Source of the DNA: Rubrobacter marinus
Lineage (GTDB): Bacteria > Actinomycetota > Rubrobacteria > Rubrobacterales > Rubrobacteraceae
Direction: 5' to 3'
NCBI RefSeq assembly: GCF_011492965.1
Contig: NZ_CP045121.1
Coordinates: forward strand, 1,612,001 to 1,676,000
DNA length: 64,000 nucleotides
Shown here one piece after another: positions 28,336 to 37,167 of this stretch; positions within the stretch are counted from its first letter, which is position 1, and every line of letters begins with the position of its first letter. The position numbers and the translations under genes are program-made. The notes beneath the pieces were generated by a model, which did no database searches, was not told the origin of the DNA, and was given only the letters and a program-made list of their open reading frames with translations.

Positions 28336-29650
28336 TGCGTTGGAGGCGCCGGACCTTGCACCGCTCGTGTCCTCGGCGACCGAGCTGAAGCTGGACGAGG
28401 TTCCGCAGGACGTTCTGGATCACGCGGTCCGGGTGTTCGCCGATACCGTCGGCGTGGCTATAGGCGGAGCGAAGCGGCCGGAGATCGCGGCATACGTCGA
28501 GGGCGCCGGCGGGCTCTTCGGGCCTCTCGCCCGCGGTGGGGCCAGCCTGCTCGTCCCAGGGTTTCCGGGGGCGGAGCCCGCCGATGCCGCCTTCGTCAAC
28601 GCGACGGCCGGGACGTTCCTGGATCTGGACGAGGGTTGCAGGCCGACGGGCCACCCGGCGATGCACGTGGTCCCGGCCGCGCTGGCCGCGGCGCAAGCTC
28701 TGCACGCGACGGGGCGCGAGCTGATCGCCGCGGTCCTGGGCGGCTACGAGGTGACGGCGCGCCTGTTCGAGGCCTACAAGCTGACGTATCCTCTCCACCC
28801 GCACGGGCACTTCGGCGCGGTCGGCGCGGCGGTCGCGGTCGCCCGCCTCGCGGGCGTGGACCCGGTGGAGCCGGCGGCCGTCGCGGCGACCCTGCCGCTG
28901 TTGCCCGTGTGGCAGCCCTGCTTCGAGGGTGCCACGGCCCGCAACGCCTACACCGGGAGAGCGGCGAGTTTGGGGCTAGACGCGAACCGCATGGCCGCCT
29001 CCGGGTTCACCGGCTCGCGCGAGGCTCAAAGGGAGGCCTTCGGGGGGCTGGTGGGCGCGCTAAGTCGTCCCGAGGCGCTTGACGCGCCGTTGGACCCCGA
29101 CCGGCTCCGCATCACGCGCAACTACATGAAGCTGCACAGTGCCTGCGCGCTCAGCCACTCGGCGCTCGACGCGGTGTTCGCTCTCGGTCCGCTCCCCGTG
29201 GAGGAGGTGTCGCGGGTGGAGGTCGAGACGGTCTCGAACAACCTCAAGATCTCGCGCCAGGCGCGGCCCAACGACCTGTCGACCCGCTTCTCCACCCAGT
29301 ACGCGGTCGCCGCCGCCATGATCCACGGCCACGCCAGGCCGGAGGCGTTCGAGCCGGACGAGCGCGTCGCCGAACTCGCCGGACGCGTCGAGGTCCGCGC
29401 GGCGGAGGACCTGGAGGACTCCTGGCCCGATGCCGCCCCGGCGCGCGTCACGGTCCACACGCCCTCCGGCGTCCTCACGGAGCGGGTGGAGAATCCGCAC
29501 GGGCACCACTCCGACCCCGCGCGACCGGATGAGCTGCGCGCCAAGTTCGAGGCTCTGGTGGGAGGAGAGGACCCGGGTGTGTTGCACGACAGGCTGCTCG
29601 GGGTGGCCGAGGTGGGGGACGTCGCGGAGCTCTTCGAGGGGGCCGCGTGA
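28328..29650 (+). CDS. MmgE/PrpD family protein
   Basis: Intact 440-residue member of the 2-methylcitrate dehydratase/aconitate isomerase superfamily. DTVGVAIGGAKRPEIA near the start, GYEVTARLFEAYK, HPHGHFGAVGAAVAVARL and the NNLKISRQARPNDLSTRFSTQ region are typical. GTG at 28328 overlaps the amidohydrolase end. It is one of three such genes in the window. A dehydratase or isomerase step on a hydroxy-di/tricarboxylate is likely, but no such step is known in simple orotate breakdown, so its place here is unexplained. Confidence 0.9.
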   Translation: MDSALEAPDLAPLVSSATELKLDEVPQDVLDHAVRVFADTVGVAIGGAKRPEIAAYVEGAGGLFGPLARGGASLLVPGFPGAEPADAAFVNATAGTFLDLDEGCRPTGHPAMHVVPAALAAAQALHATGRELIAAVLGGYEVTARLFEAYKLTYPLHPHGHFGAVGAAVAVARLAGVDPVEPAAVAATLPLLPVWQPCFEGATARNAYTGRAASLGLDANRMAASGFTGSREAQREAFGGLVGALSRPEALDAPLDPDRLRITRNYMKLHSACALSHSALDAVFALGPLPVEEVSRVEVETVSNNLKISRQARPNDLSTRFSTQYAVAAAMIHGHARPEAFEPDERVAELAGRVEVRAAEDLEDSWPDAAPARVTVHTPSGVLTERVENPHGHHSDPARPDELRAKFEALVGGEDPGVLHDRLLGVAEVGDVAELFEGAA

Positions 29651-29695
29651 CCTCGTGGCGGGGGCCGGCGGTGCAGGAGGAAGAATGAGGGGCGC

Positions 29696-30268
29696 GTGCG
29701 CCGCGGGATAGACCTTCTGTCGGAGAACAGGCTGCGCCTCTCGCGCGAGGAGGCCCTGGCGGAGCTGCGGGCGGACATCGTGCGGGCGGCCTACGTGGAG
29801 GGCGACTTCGTGTTCGCCAGCGGTCTGCGGCGGGGTTACTACTTCGACAAATACCTCTTCGAGACCCGGCCCGCGATCCTGCGCCGACTGGCGCGTTTTC
29901 TCGCCGAGCTCGTTCCGGAAGGTACCGAGCGCCTCGTCGCCCCCGCGCTCGGGGCGGTCGCGCTCGGGACGGCGATCTCGCTCGAGTCCGGGCTCCCGCT
30001 GGCCATCGTACGCCCGGACCCCGAGCCGGGCTCGCCCCGGGCGATCGAGGGCGAGCTCTACGCGGGCGAGAACGTCGCCCTTATCGAGGACGTGGTGGTG
30101 ACCGGGGGGCGCGCGCTTCGGGCGATCTCGCGCGTTAGGGAAGCGGGCGCGAACGCGCGCCATGCCGTCGCCGTCCTGGATCGTCGGGAGGGCGCCGAAG
30201 AGCGCTTTGCTGAGCACTCGGCGAGCTACGCCTACCTCTTCACGCCTGAGGATCTGGGCATTGACTAA
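29696..30268 (+). CDS. Orotate phosphoribosyltransferase-like protein lacking the catalytic loop lysines
   Basis: Type I PRTase fold, 190 residues. DFVFASGLRRGYYFDKYLFE and PALGAVALGTAISLE match OPRT, and VALIEDVVVTGGRAL is the PRPP loop. The flexible loop normally reading RK-x-x-K-x-H/Y-G is here VRPDPEPGSPRAIEG, so the conserved loop lysines are replaced. It may be inactive in the usual reaction, regulatory, or act on another base. The GTG start is 45 bases after the MmgE stop, and its TAA overlaps the TTG of the next gene. Confidence 0.85.
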   Translation: MRRGIDLLSENRLRLSREEALAELRADIVRAAYVEGDFVFASGLRRGYYFDKYLFETRPAILRRLARFLAELVPEGTERLVAPALGAVALGTAISLESGLPLAIVRPDPEPGSPRAIEGELYAGENVALIEDVVVTGGRALRAISRVREAGANARHAVAVLDRREGAEERFAEHSASYAYLFTPEDLGID

Positions 30269-31540
30269 CCGGCCCGGGGAGCCTGCAGCGGGAACGAAGA
30301 CGGCGATTTCGAGCGACCCGGAGCCGCGTTACGTAGACAGGTTTTTGCGCGAGCTTGCCGAGATCGGGCCGGACCCCCGCGGCGGTTGGACCCGCCTCGC
30401 CTTCGGCCCGGAGGAGCGGGAGGCTCACGCGCTGTTCGGGCGCTGGGCCGCGGACCTGGGGCTCCGCGTGCGGACGGACGCCATCGGCAACACCTTCGCC
30501 GAGCTTCCGGGCGAGGGGCCCGCCCTGCTCGTCGGCTCTCACTTGGACACCGTGCCGCGGGGCGGAGCCTACGACGGTGCGGCCGGGATAGCGGCGGCGC
30601 TCGAGGTGGGGCGGCTGTTGAAAGGCTCCGGGGCCTGAGCTCTCCGTTCGGGGTCGTGGTCTTCAGCGGGGAGGAGGGCGCCCGCTTCGGCGCGCCGTGC
30701 ATAGGGAGCCGCGTAGCCACCGGCGCGTTCACGGCGGCGACGCTGCGGGAGTTGACGGACGGCGAGGGACGCTCCGTGTCCGAGTGCGCTTCCTCCGTCG
30801 GCCTGCGCCCGGAAGACAGCGCCGAAGCCGCGTGGGAGCCCGGGTCCGTCGCGGCTTTTTTGGAGCTGCACATCGAGCAGGGGCGCGTCCTGGAGAACCG
30901 GGGCAGACCTCTAGGCGTGGTGGACGCCATCGCCGGCAGCACGCGGGTAGAGCTCGAGTTCTCCGGCCGGCCCGACCACTCCGGGGCTACGCCGATGCCG
31001 ATGAGGCACGACGCCCTGGCGGGGGCGAGCGAGTTCGTACTCGAGGCGGAGCGGCGCGCGCTGGCCCTGCGGACGACGGTGGCCACCGTCGGCCGGATGG
31101 AGGTGGACCCCGGCTCCGTCACCACGGTGCCGGGGACCGCGCGTCTCGCGCTCGACGTGCGCGACGTGGACTCGGAGCGGCAGCGTGACCTCGCCGAAGA
31201 GTTGCTCGACCGCGCGACGCGCATCGCCTCTCGCAGGGGCCTGGAGCTCTCGGCGACCTTGCTCTCGGACCAATCCCCGGTGGTTCTGCACAAGCCGATC
31301 CGCGAGAGGCTGGCGCGCGCGGCCGAGGTGAGCGGGACGGACTTCTGCGTCCTCCCGAGCGGCGCGAGCCACGACACGGCCCACGTCGCCAAAGTCGCGC
31401 CGAGCGGCATGGTGTTCGTGCCGAGCCACGAAGGCATAAGCCACTCGCCGCGGGAGTGGAGCGATGTGGAGCACATAGCTCGAGCGGCCGGGGTTCTGGC
31501 CACGGCCTTGACGTCGCTCGATGCCAGAAAACGCGATTGA
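30261..31540 (+). CDS. N-carbamoyl-L-amino-acid hydrolase-like M20 amidase, frame broken once
   Basis: Zn-dependent hydrolase of the HyuC/AmaB/ureidopropionase group, about 426 residues. Metal residues are seen in GSHLDTVPRGGAYDG (His, Asp), FSGEEGARF (Glu pair), ELHIEQGRVLE and HEGISHSPREW. One extra G in the run at 30630-30633 joins LKGSGG to LSSPFGVVVFSG. TTG at 30261 is taken as start since it overlaps the previous stop. In this operon it would hydrolyse the N-carbamoyl amino acid made by the amidohydrolase (N-carbamoyl-aspartate if the ring is dihydroorotate). Confidence 0.88.
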
Positions 31541-31652
31541 GGTCGCAGGCCGCGTGGGGGAGGGGGCGTCGTCGCGACTCGCCAAAGCTGCAACGGGCTT
31601 GCAACCTGTCGATGAGAGCCCGGCCTGGAGTCCGAAGAGGAGGTAGAGAGAA

Positions 31653-32114
31653 GTGAACGACGGTACTGTTGAGAACGGTGTGCTCTTCGAGAGGGTAGGT
31701 ATGATCACGGAGGGCGGAGAGGTACGGCGGAGCAACCCGCTTGCGAGCCCTGCGAACTTCAGAGAACTCGCTGCCAGGTTGCTCGAGATCGTGGACCAGC
31801 CCTTCGATCTGATAGTGGTGCGCGACCTGTTCGGCGACCGAGTACTGGGCTACGAGCTGGCGCTGCTCTCCGGGAAGCCCGTAAGCGTCAGCTACGATCG
31901 GGAGGGCGTCATCGCCTTGCAGACCGGGACGGACGCGGCGCAGGGAGAACGGGTGCTCATCGCGGCGGATACCCATTTCACGACGCAGAGCATCCAGGCG
32001 GCGGCGAGCGGCGCCGAACAGGCGGGTATGAAGGTCGTCGGGGCGGCGATTCTCTTGCAAACGGTGCGTGGCGAGTACCGCTTCCCCGTCTGGGCCCTCG
32101 AGAGGACGGTTTAG
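31653..32114 (+). CDS. Divergent phosphoribosyltransferase-like protein
   Basis: 153 residues. PFDLIVVRDLFGDRVLGYELALLSG and ERVLIAADTHFTTQSIQAAAS follow the pattern of a PRTase core, the latter in the place of the PRPP loop, but the usual acidic pair is only AD and the TGxT turn is TTQS. GTG at 31653 has AAGAGGAGG upstream. It is the last gene of the rightward unit, converging with the next gene over its stop codon. It could pair with the OPRT-like protein at 29696. Function unknown. Confidence 0.65.
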   Translation: MNDGTVENGVLFERVGMITEGGEVRRSNPLASPANFRELAARLLEIVDQPFDLIVVRDLFGDRVLGYELALLSGKPVSVSYDREGVIALQTGTDAAQGERVLIAADTHFTTQSIQAAASGAEQAGMKVVGAAILLQTVRGEYRFPVWALERTV

Positions 32115-33111
32115 GCCCGGCGCATCGTTCTGCTGGCGCAGGCGAAAGCGGTACCGCCGCTAGACGGGATCTCCGTGCCGATGCCCGCGTCGCGCGCCTT
32201 TTTCAGCACCTTCGCGGCGCAGACCAGGTCCTCCAGGGCGAGCCCGTGCGACTCGAACAGGGTGATCTCCCCTTCCGTGCGTCGTCCGGGGCAGCGCCGA
32301 CGACGACGGCTCCGAGCTCGTGCAGGCGACCCCAGTCGAAGCCGTTGGAGATGAGGTCTCCGCTCTCCAGGCGCGCAACCTCGGAGGAGTCTGCCACCAC
32401 CAGATCAGCGCGCTGCAAGGTGGTCGCGTCGAGCTCGCGCTTCCCCGCGAAATTGGATCCGGCGGCGTTGATGTGGGCACCGGGCTTGAGCCAGGCGCCG
32501 TCGAAGAGGGGGTCGGCGGAGCCGGTTATGGTGACGAGCACGTCGGCGGCGCGCACCGCCTCTTCCGCTTCGGCTGCCTCGACCCCTACGCCCAAGGCCT
32601 CTCCCATCTTCGCGACGAACCGGTCCCGCCTCTCCTCCGAGCGGCCGACCACGAGCACCCGTTCGAGGTTCGGGAGCACCCGGGCGAGCGCCGCTACCTG
32701 GCTCTCCGCCTGCCAGCCCGCCCCGAAGACGGTGAGCACCCTGCTCTCCGGCCGCGCCAGGCGCCTCGTCGCGACGGCGCTCGCGGCCCCGGTCCGCCGC
32801 TGGCCGAGGGTATCGGCCTCCAGGATCGCCTCCAGCCGGCCTTCGGGAAGGCCGTAAAGCACGAAGGTGCTTGTGGAGCTTTGCGTCACGTCCGAGCGCA
32901 CTATCGGGTAGCTCTTGATCCCCATCGCGCCGAGGGTAGGAGCGATCGCCCACATCGCGTTGAGGACCGCGCCGTCAGCCTGTGCCCGACCGCGCGGGTG
33001 ATCGACGGCCTCGCCGGAGCCGAGCATCCCGAAGGCGTCCTCCACGGACGAGATGGCGTCGGGCAGAGGCAGGAGCTGCCCCACCTCTGCCTCCCGCAGG
33101 AAGAGCGCCAC
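32111..33111 (-). CDS. Ornithine cyclodeaminase/mu-crystallin family protein, frame broken once
   Basis: NAD(P)-dependent enzyme of about 333 residues. GIKSYPIVRSD holds the conserved Lys, VFGAGWQAESQVAAL is the nucleotide loop, VLVTITGSADPLF and HINAAGSNFAGKREL are standard. One missing base in the C run (plus strand) at 32269-32272 breaks the last 60 codons; with it the protein ends at 32111. GTG at 33111 is the start. Family members include cyclodeaminases, ketimine reductases and amino-acid dehydrogenases. Here, last in a long catabolic operon, imine reduction or amino-acid deamination is plausible. Confidence 0.85.
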
Positions 33112-33168
33112 GTCAGGGGCGCTCCCGCGCGCAGCCCGACGCTCCGCGGCTGGTTGCTGCGGGAACGA

Positions 33169-34668
33169 TCATGCCGTGGAGCGGGCGACGATGCTGGCCG
33201 CCGCGCGGCCCGCGCGACGCCCGAACACGGCCCCGGACGTGAGGCCGCTGCCGCCGGGGTAGTTGTGGTAGAAGAGGCCCCCGACCAGTTCACCGGCCGC
33301 GTACAGGCCCCCGATCGGACGCCCGCTCCGGTCCAGCACCCGCGCCTCGTCGTCGACCCGCACGCCTCCGAAGGTGAAGGTTATGCCGCAGGTCACCGCG
33401 AACCCGTAGAACGGCGGGCGGTCGATGGGCAACGCCCAGTTGGACTTTGGCGGCTCGATGCCCTCGGTCCGCTTGCCGTCCTTCACCGACGGGTCGAAAT
33501 CATCCCCCGGCACGACGGCCGCGTTGAATTCGTCGACGGTGCGCCGTAGCACCGGCGGGTCGAGATCCAGCTTCTCGGCGAGCTCGTCGATGGTCTCCGC
33601 CTCGTAGCGGGATACCCCGGGCGCCGTGTACTCGTCCTGCCTGAGCAGCAGCTCGGTCTTCGCGTCGAAAAGCTGGTAGGCGAGGGCGCCCGGCTGGCGC
33701 AGTATCTCCGCGCCGTACTTGGCGTAGGTGTAGTTACGGAAGTCCGCGCCCTCGTCGATGAAGCGCTTGGATTCCCTGTTGACCACGATCCCCAAGGGGT
33801 AGGACTGCTTGGAGAAAAGGTTCGTCAGCTCCCAGTCCCCGGTCGGGGGTGCGGCGGCGTCCCACGCTATGGAGTGGCAGCCGCTCCAGTTGCCGTAGGG
33901 CTGGGCGCCGGCGTCGATGGCCATGCGCAGCACCTCTCCGGTATTGTGCTGCGTACCCCGTACCCTGGCCACGTCCCACTGCGGACCCAGGTAGGCTGCG
34001 CGCATCTGCGGGTCGGACTCGAAGCCCCCGCCGGCGAGCACCACCGCGCCGGCCTCTATCTCCGACCTGCCGTCGGGGCCCTGGCAGATCACGCCCCGAA
34101 TGGAGCCGGCGTGGTCCTTCAACAACCCCACCACCGGCGAGTCGTAACGGATCTCGACGCCCTCCTCCTCGGCGGCGCGGACGTGCTGCTCGATGAGCCC
34201 CTTACCGCCCCCGACCGTGCCGAGCACCAAGCCACCCCAGAAGCGCCGTTTGCCGCCGACCTCGAAGGACTGGCGGTCGTACATCAGCCTGAAGCGCAGG
34301 CCCTTCTCCTGGAGCCACCGCACGGTGTCGGTCGACTCGTGAACCATTATCCGGGTCAACTCGGGGTCGCAGCGCCCCTCCGTTACGCGCCGCATATCGG
34401 CCATGAAGGCCTCGGGCGTGTAAGGATCCAACTCCGTTGCGGCGGCCTGCTCGTCGGAGAGATCGTCGAGCAGGGGGCGTAAGTCCTCCAGCCCGTTGTG
34501 CGTCGTACGGATGGCGCCCGCCGTAAAGTAGCTGTTGCCCCCCATGGCCTCGCGCGGCGCCTTCTCCAGCACCAGCACGCGCCCTCCTTGCTCGGCCGCA
34601 GCATGCGCCGCCGAGAACGCCGCGTTGCCGGCCCCCACGACGACCACGTCGTACCTCTTCTCCGCCAT
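33169..34668 (-). CDS. FAD-dependent dehydrogenase, fumarate reductase/tricarballylate dehydrogenase (TcuA) type
   Basis: Intact flavoprotein of 499 residues. VVVVGAGNAAFSAAHAAAE binds FAD, EAMGGNSYFTAGAIR follows, VVLAGGGFESDPQMR is the second dinucleotide stretch, and GGLYAAGELVGGLFYHNYPGGSGLTSG closes the active site as in fumarate-reductase-type flavoproteins. The GGxx(E)xTxGAxR-like start region is closest to TcuA. It would oxidise or reduce a C-C bond next to carboxylates. It has 57 bases to the cyclodeaminase homologue. Confidence 0.9.
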   Translation of the reverse strand: MAEKRYDVVVVGAGNAAFSAAHAAAEQGGRVLVLEKAPREAMGGNSYFTAGAIRTTHNGLEDLRPLLDDLSDEQAAATELDPYTPEAFMADMRRVTEGRCDPELTRIMVHESTDTVRWLQEKGLRFRLMYDRQSFEVGGKRRFWGGLVLGTVGGGKGLIEQHVRAAEEEGVEIRYDSPVVGLLKDHAGSIRGVICQGPDGRSEIEAGAVVLAGGGFESDPQMRAAYLGPQWDVARVRGTQHNTGEVLRMAIDAGAQPYGNWSGCHSIAWDAAAPPTGDWELTNLFSKQSYPLGIVVNRESKRFIDEGADFRNYTYAKYGAEILRQPGALAYQLFDAKTELLLRQDEYTAPGVSRYEAETIDELAEKLDLDPPVLRRTVDEFNAAVVPGDDFDPSVKDGKRTEGIEPPKSNWALPIDRPPFYGFAVTCGITFTFGGVRVDDEARVLDRSGRPIGGLYAAGELVGGLFYHNYPGGSGLTSGAVFGRRAGRAAASIVARSTA

Positions 34669-34704
34669 GATCCTCCTAGAAAATCGGTCAGTATTGAGAA
34701 CGTA

Positions 34705-35676
34705 TCATTCGGAAAAGGCCTCGACGGGGTCCTCTCCCACGGCAAGGGCGACCATCAGGCGCAGCCTGGCCTTGAGCGGCCCCAGCGTGCCGGCCGGGAC
34801 GAGCCCGATCGAGCGCAGATGGCTCTCCGAGCCGACGCCGCCGTAGGTCTCTTCGAGCACCGGCCCACCGGCGCACCGGCTCGCCAGCACTACCGGAAGG
34901 CCACCTTCGACGGCCTTTTGGAGAGACTCTGCCATGGCGGGAGGCACGTGACCGCCGCCGGTACCGGCGATCACCAGACCGTCGGCTAAGGCCGCCGTCG
35001 CGTCGACGAGGGCGCCGTCGGCCCCGGCCGAGACCCACACGAGTTCGACCCTGCCGGACAGCTCGTCGGGGACACCCAGAAACTCCGACCGGACGGAGTC
35101 GACGTGCAGGCGCACCCTTCCCTCGAGGACCGTCCCGACCGGCCCGAAGGACGGCGAGGCGAAGGCGGCCACGCGCGAGGTGTGGGCTTTGGTGACCCAC
35201 CGGGCCGCGTGTACCTCGTCGTGCATGACGACTACCGGTCCCAGCGCCGCCGCCTCGCGGGTAGCGGCGACCCGCAGCGCGGCCAGCAGGTTCGCCGGAC
35301 CGTCAGAGCCGGGCACGTGCCCCGGGCGCATCGCGCCCGTCAGGGCGACGGGCACACCGATATCCAGCATCAACGCCAGGGCGTAGGCTGTCTCCTCCAT
35401 CGTGTCGGTGCCGTGCGTGACGACGACCCCTTCGCAACCTTCTCGCACGCCTTCGCGGATTTCTCGCGCCAGCGCGTGCATGTCCGGCGGCGAGATCGCG
35501 CGGCTGGGCATCTGCCTCACGTCGGCCACCCGGACCTCGGCCAGGTCCTCCGCGCCCGGCGTGGAGGACAGGAGGTCGGCGGCCGTCTTCGCCGGCGCGT
35601 TCCGCCCCCGCTCATCGGGGACCCCGGCGATCGTCCCGCCGAGCGAGACGAGCAACACCTGCGGACGCGTGCTCAC
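34705..35676 (-). CDS. Type I L-asparaginase-family protein
   Basis: 323 residues. The two catalytic Thr motifs SLGGTIAG and VVTHGTDTMEETAY are present, with LTGAMRPGHVPGSDGPANL following. The start is the GTG at 35676 (GGGGGA upstream); the same frame continues upstream without coding character. No signal peptide is seen. In a pathway that may yield aspartate derivatives or half-amides it could remove an amide group, but glutaminase-like or other amide substrates are equally possible. Confidence 0.9.
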   Translation of the reverse strand: MSTRPQVLLVSLGGTIAGVPDERGRNAPAKTAADLLSSTPGAEDLAEVRVADVRQMPSRAISPPDMHALAREIREGVREGCEGVVVTHGTDTMEETAYALALMLDIGVPVALTGAMRPGHVPGSDGPANLLAALRVAATREAAALGPVVVMHDEVHAARWVTKAHTSRVAAFASPSFGPVGTVLEGRVRLHVDSVRSEFLGVPDELSGRVELVWVSAGADGALVDATAALADGLVIAGTGGGHVPPAMAESLQKAVEGGLPVVLASRCAGGPVLEETYGGVGSESHLRSIGLVPAGTLGPLKARLRLMVALAVGEDPVEAFSE

Positions 35677-35831
35677 GCCGGTCCCCCGAGGGTGAGGTGG
35701 ACGCCGAGGGTCTCGTGACGGTCGCGCGACGCCGTACCGGGGCGAGCCGAAGCGGGGGTACCGCACGGTAGCTCGGAGGCGGGGCGGTCGGGCGACGAAC
35801 GCATCGTAATGTTCTGCGGAGGAGAATTCAC

Positions 35832-36701
35832 CTACAAGCTCCGTGCGAGGGCCGGGTGTGGTCGGTCCCGCGTCAGCTGACCGTAGATGCTCAGGACGCT
35901 CCTTCGCTGGAATTGTTCGATCAGGTCGTCCGGGTAGCCGGCGTAGGACGCGGTCGCGGTGTGTATCTTGTCCTCGAACCCGATGCGGTCCGCGGCCTCG
36001 TCTGCGGGTATCCCCGCCCGTGCGGCCTCCCCGACGCGCCGGACGAGGTCCCGGGCGTGATCCCGGAAGGTCTCGACCGTCTCCTTCGTCCCCACCTCGC
36101 CGTGTCCGGGCACCAGAAACTCGAAGTCGAGGCCGGCTATGCGGTCCAGGGCCTCGAACCAGGCTCCCACGTCCGCGTCCTGGAAGGACGGCAGGCCGGC
36201 CTCGCAGACGTTGTCGCCGCTGAACAGCACCCCTCGCTCGGGGAGGTAGGCGACGAGGCTGTTGCCGGTGTGCCCCGGCAGGTGCATAAGCTCCACCGTC
36301 ACATCGCCCAGGTGCAGTTGCATCCCATCTTCGAACGTGACGGTCGGCAGCCTCAAAGCCAGTTTCGGCATTACGTCGAGGCCCTTCGGGTCGATGACGG
36401 AGAGGAGGTCGCGGACGTAACCCCACGAGGGGTACTCCTCGGCCATCCTGCGTCTGGTGACGCTGTGCGATACCACCTTGCCGGGCAGCAGAAAGTTTCC
36501 CAGGGTATGGTCTATGTGATGGTCGGTGTGGACGAGGTAGGAGGTCTCGCCGAACTCGGCGGCGGTGTCCCGCCAGCGCGCCGCGTCGGTCGGCTTGTGC
36601 GGGGCGTCGATCAAGACGGTGCCCTCATCGGCCAGGATGATGGAGTTGTTCGAACCCAGGTTCCCCGTCTCCACGAAGACGCCGGACGTTATCTGTTCCA
36701 T
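35832..36701 (-). CDS. Metallo-beta-lactamase fold hydrolase
   Basis: 289 residues. The metal motif HTDHHIDHTLGN (HxHxDH pattern), HLPGHTGNS with the next His, SGDNVCEAG (Asp) and VPGHGEV (last His) form a complete two-metal site. It is followed in the operon by the asparaginase gene after 155 bases and preceded by a cupin gene. Thioester, lactone or quinone-type hydrolysis is common in the family; the substrate here is unknown. Confidence 0.9.
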   Translation of the reverse strand: MEQITSGVFVETGNLGSNNSIILADEGTVLIDAPHKPTDAARWRDTAAEFGETSYLVHTDHHIDHTLGNFLLPGKVVSHSVTRRRMAEEYPSWGYVRDLLSVIDPKGLDVMPKLALRLPTVTFEDGMQLHLGDVTVELMHLPGHTGNSLVAYLPERGVLFSGDNVCEAGLPSFQDADVGAWFEALDRIAGLDFEFLVPGHGEVGTKETVETFRDHARDLVRRVGEAARAGIPADEAADRIGFEDKIHTATASYAGYPDDLIEQFQRRSVLSIYGQLTRDRPHPALARSL

Positions 36702-36732
36702 GAACCGTACCCGCGTCCCTCTTCCGACACGC

Positions 36733-37083
36733 CTAGAACACCTTCCCGATGAACCCGACGAGGTTTTGGACCCTCAAGGGAGCGAACACCTCGTAAAAGA
36801 CGGCGTCCTCGCCCAGCGTGCGTCCGTGGTGGGAGACGCCTTTCGGGATCACCGCGACGTCGCCCTCCGCCATCTCGTACTCCTCGCCGTCGATCGTCAT
36901 CTCCATCCGTCCGGAGAGCATCAGGATCACCTGCTCCGCGTCGTCGTGGCGGTGGTCGGGCGTGGAGGCCGGATGCACCCACCGGATGCGGTTCACGCCG
37001 ACTTGTAGACCGGCCACGGAGGTGCGATGGTTGTTCGGCAAGACCTCCACCTCGGGGAACGACCCCCAACTCTTCACGAACAA
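36733..37083 (-). CDS. Cupin-domain protein
   Basis: Single-domain cupin of about 116 residues. Motif 1 PDHRHDDAEQVILMLSGRME holds two His and the Glu; motif 2 GDVAVIPKGVSHHGR holds the third His, so a metal site is likely. TTG at 37083 or GTG at 37077 may start it. It lies between the transporter and the MBL genes. Small cupins in such operons are isomerases, dioxygenases or ligand-binding proteins; none can be chosen from sequence. Confidence 0.85.
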   Translation of the reverse strand: MFVKSWGSFPEVEVLPNNHRTSVAGLQVGVNRIRWVHPASTPDHRHDDAEQVILMLSGRMEMTIDGEEYEMAEGDVAVIPKGVSHHGRTLGEDAVFYEVFAPLRVQNLVGFIGKVF

Positions 37084-37119
37084 AGCCTCATCTCCCCTGC
37101 GCCCGAGCAGGGTGCTCCC

Positions 37120-37143
37120 CGGCGGCGCCAGGGGACGCCGCCG
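37120..37143 (-). terminator. Weak hairpin between transporter and cupin genes
   Basis: CGGCGGCG and CGCCGCCG pair as an 8-bp stem with an 8-base loop 25 bases after the transporter stop. It has no T-tract. It may only attenuate, since the operon appears to continue. Confidence 0.3.
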
Positions 37144-37167
37144 AGTGCCGCTGGTTTCGGACCCCGA

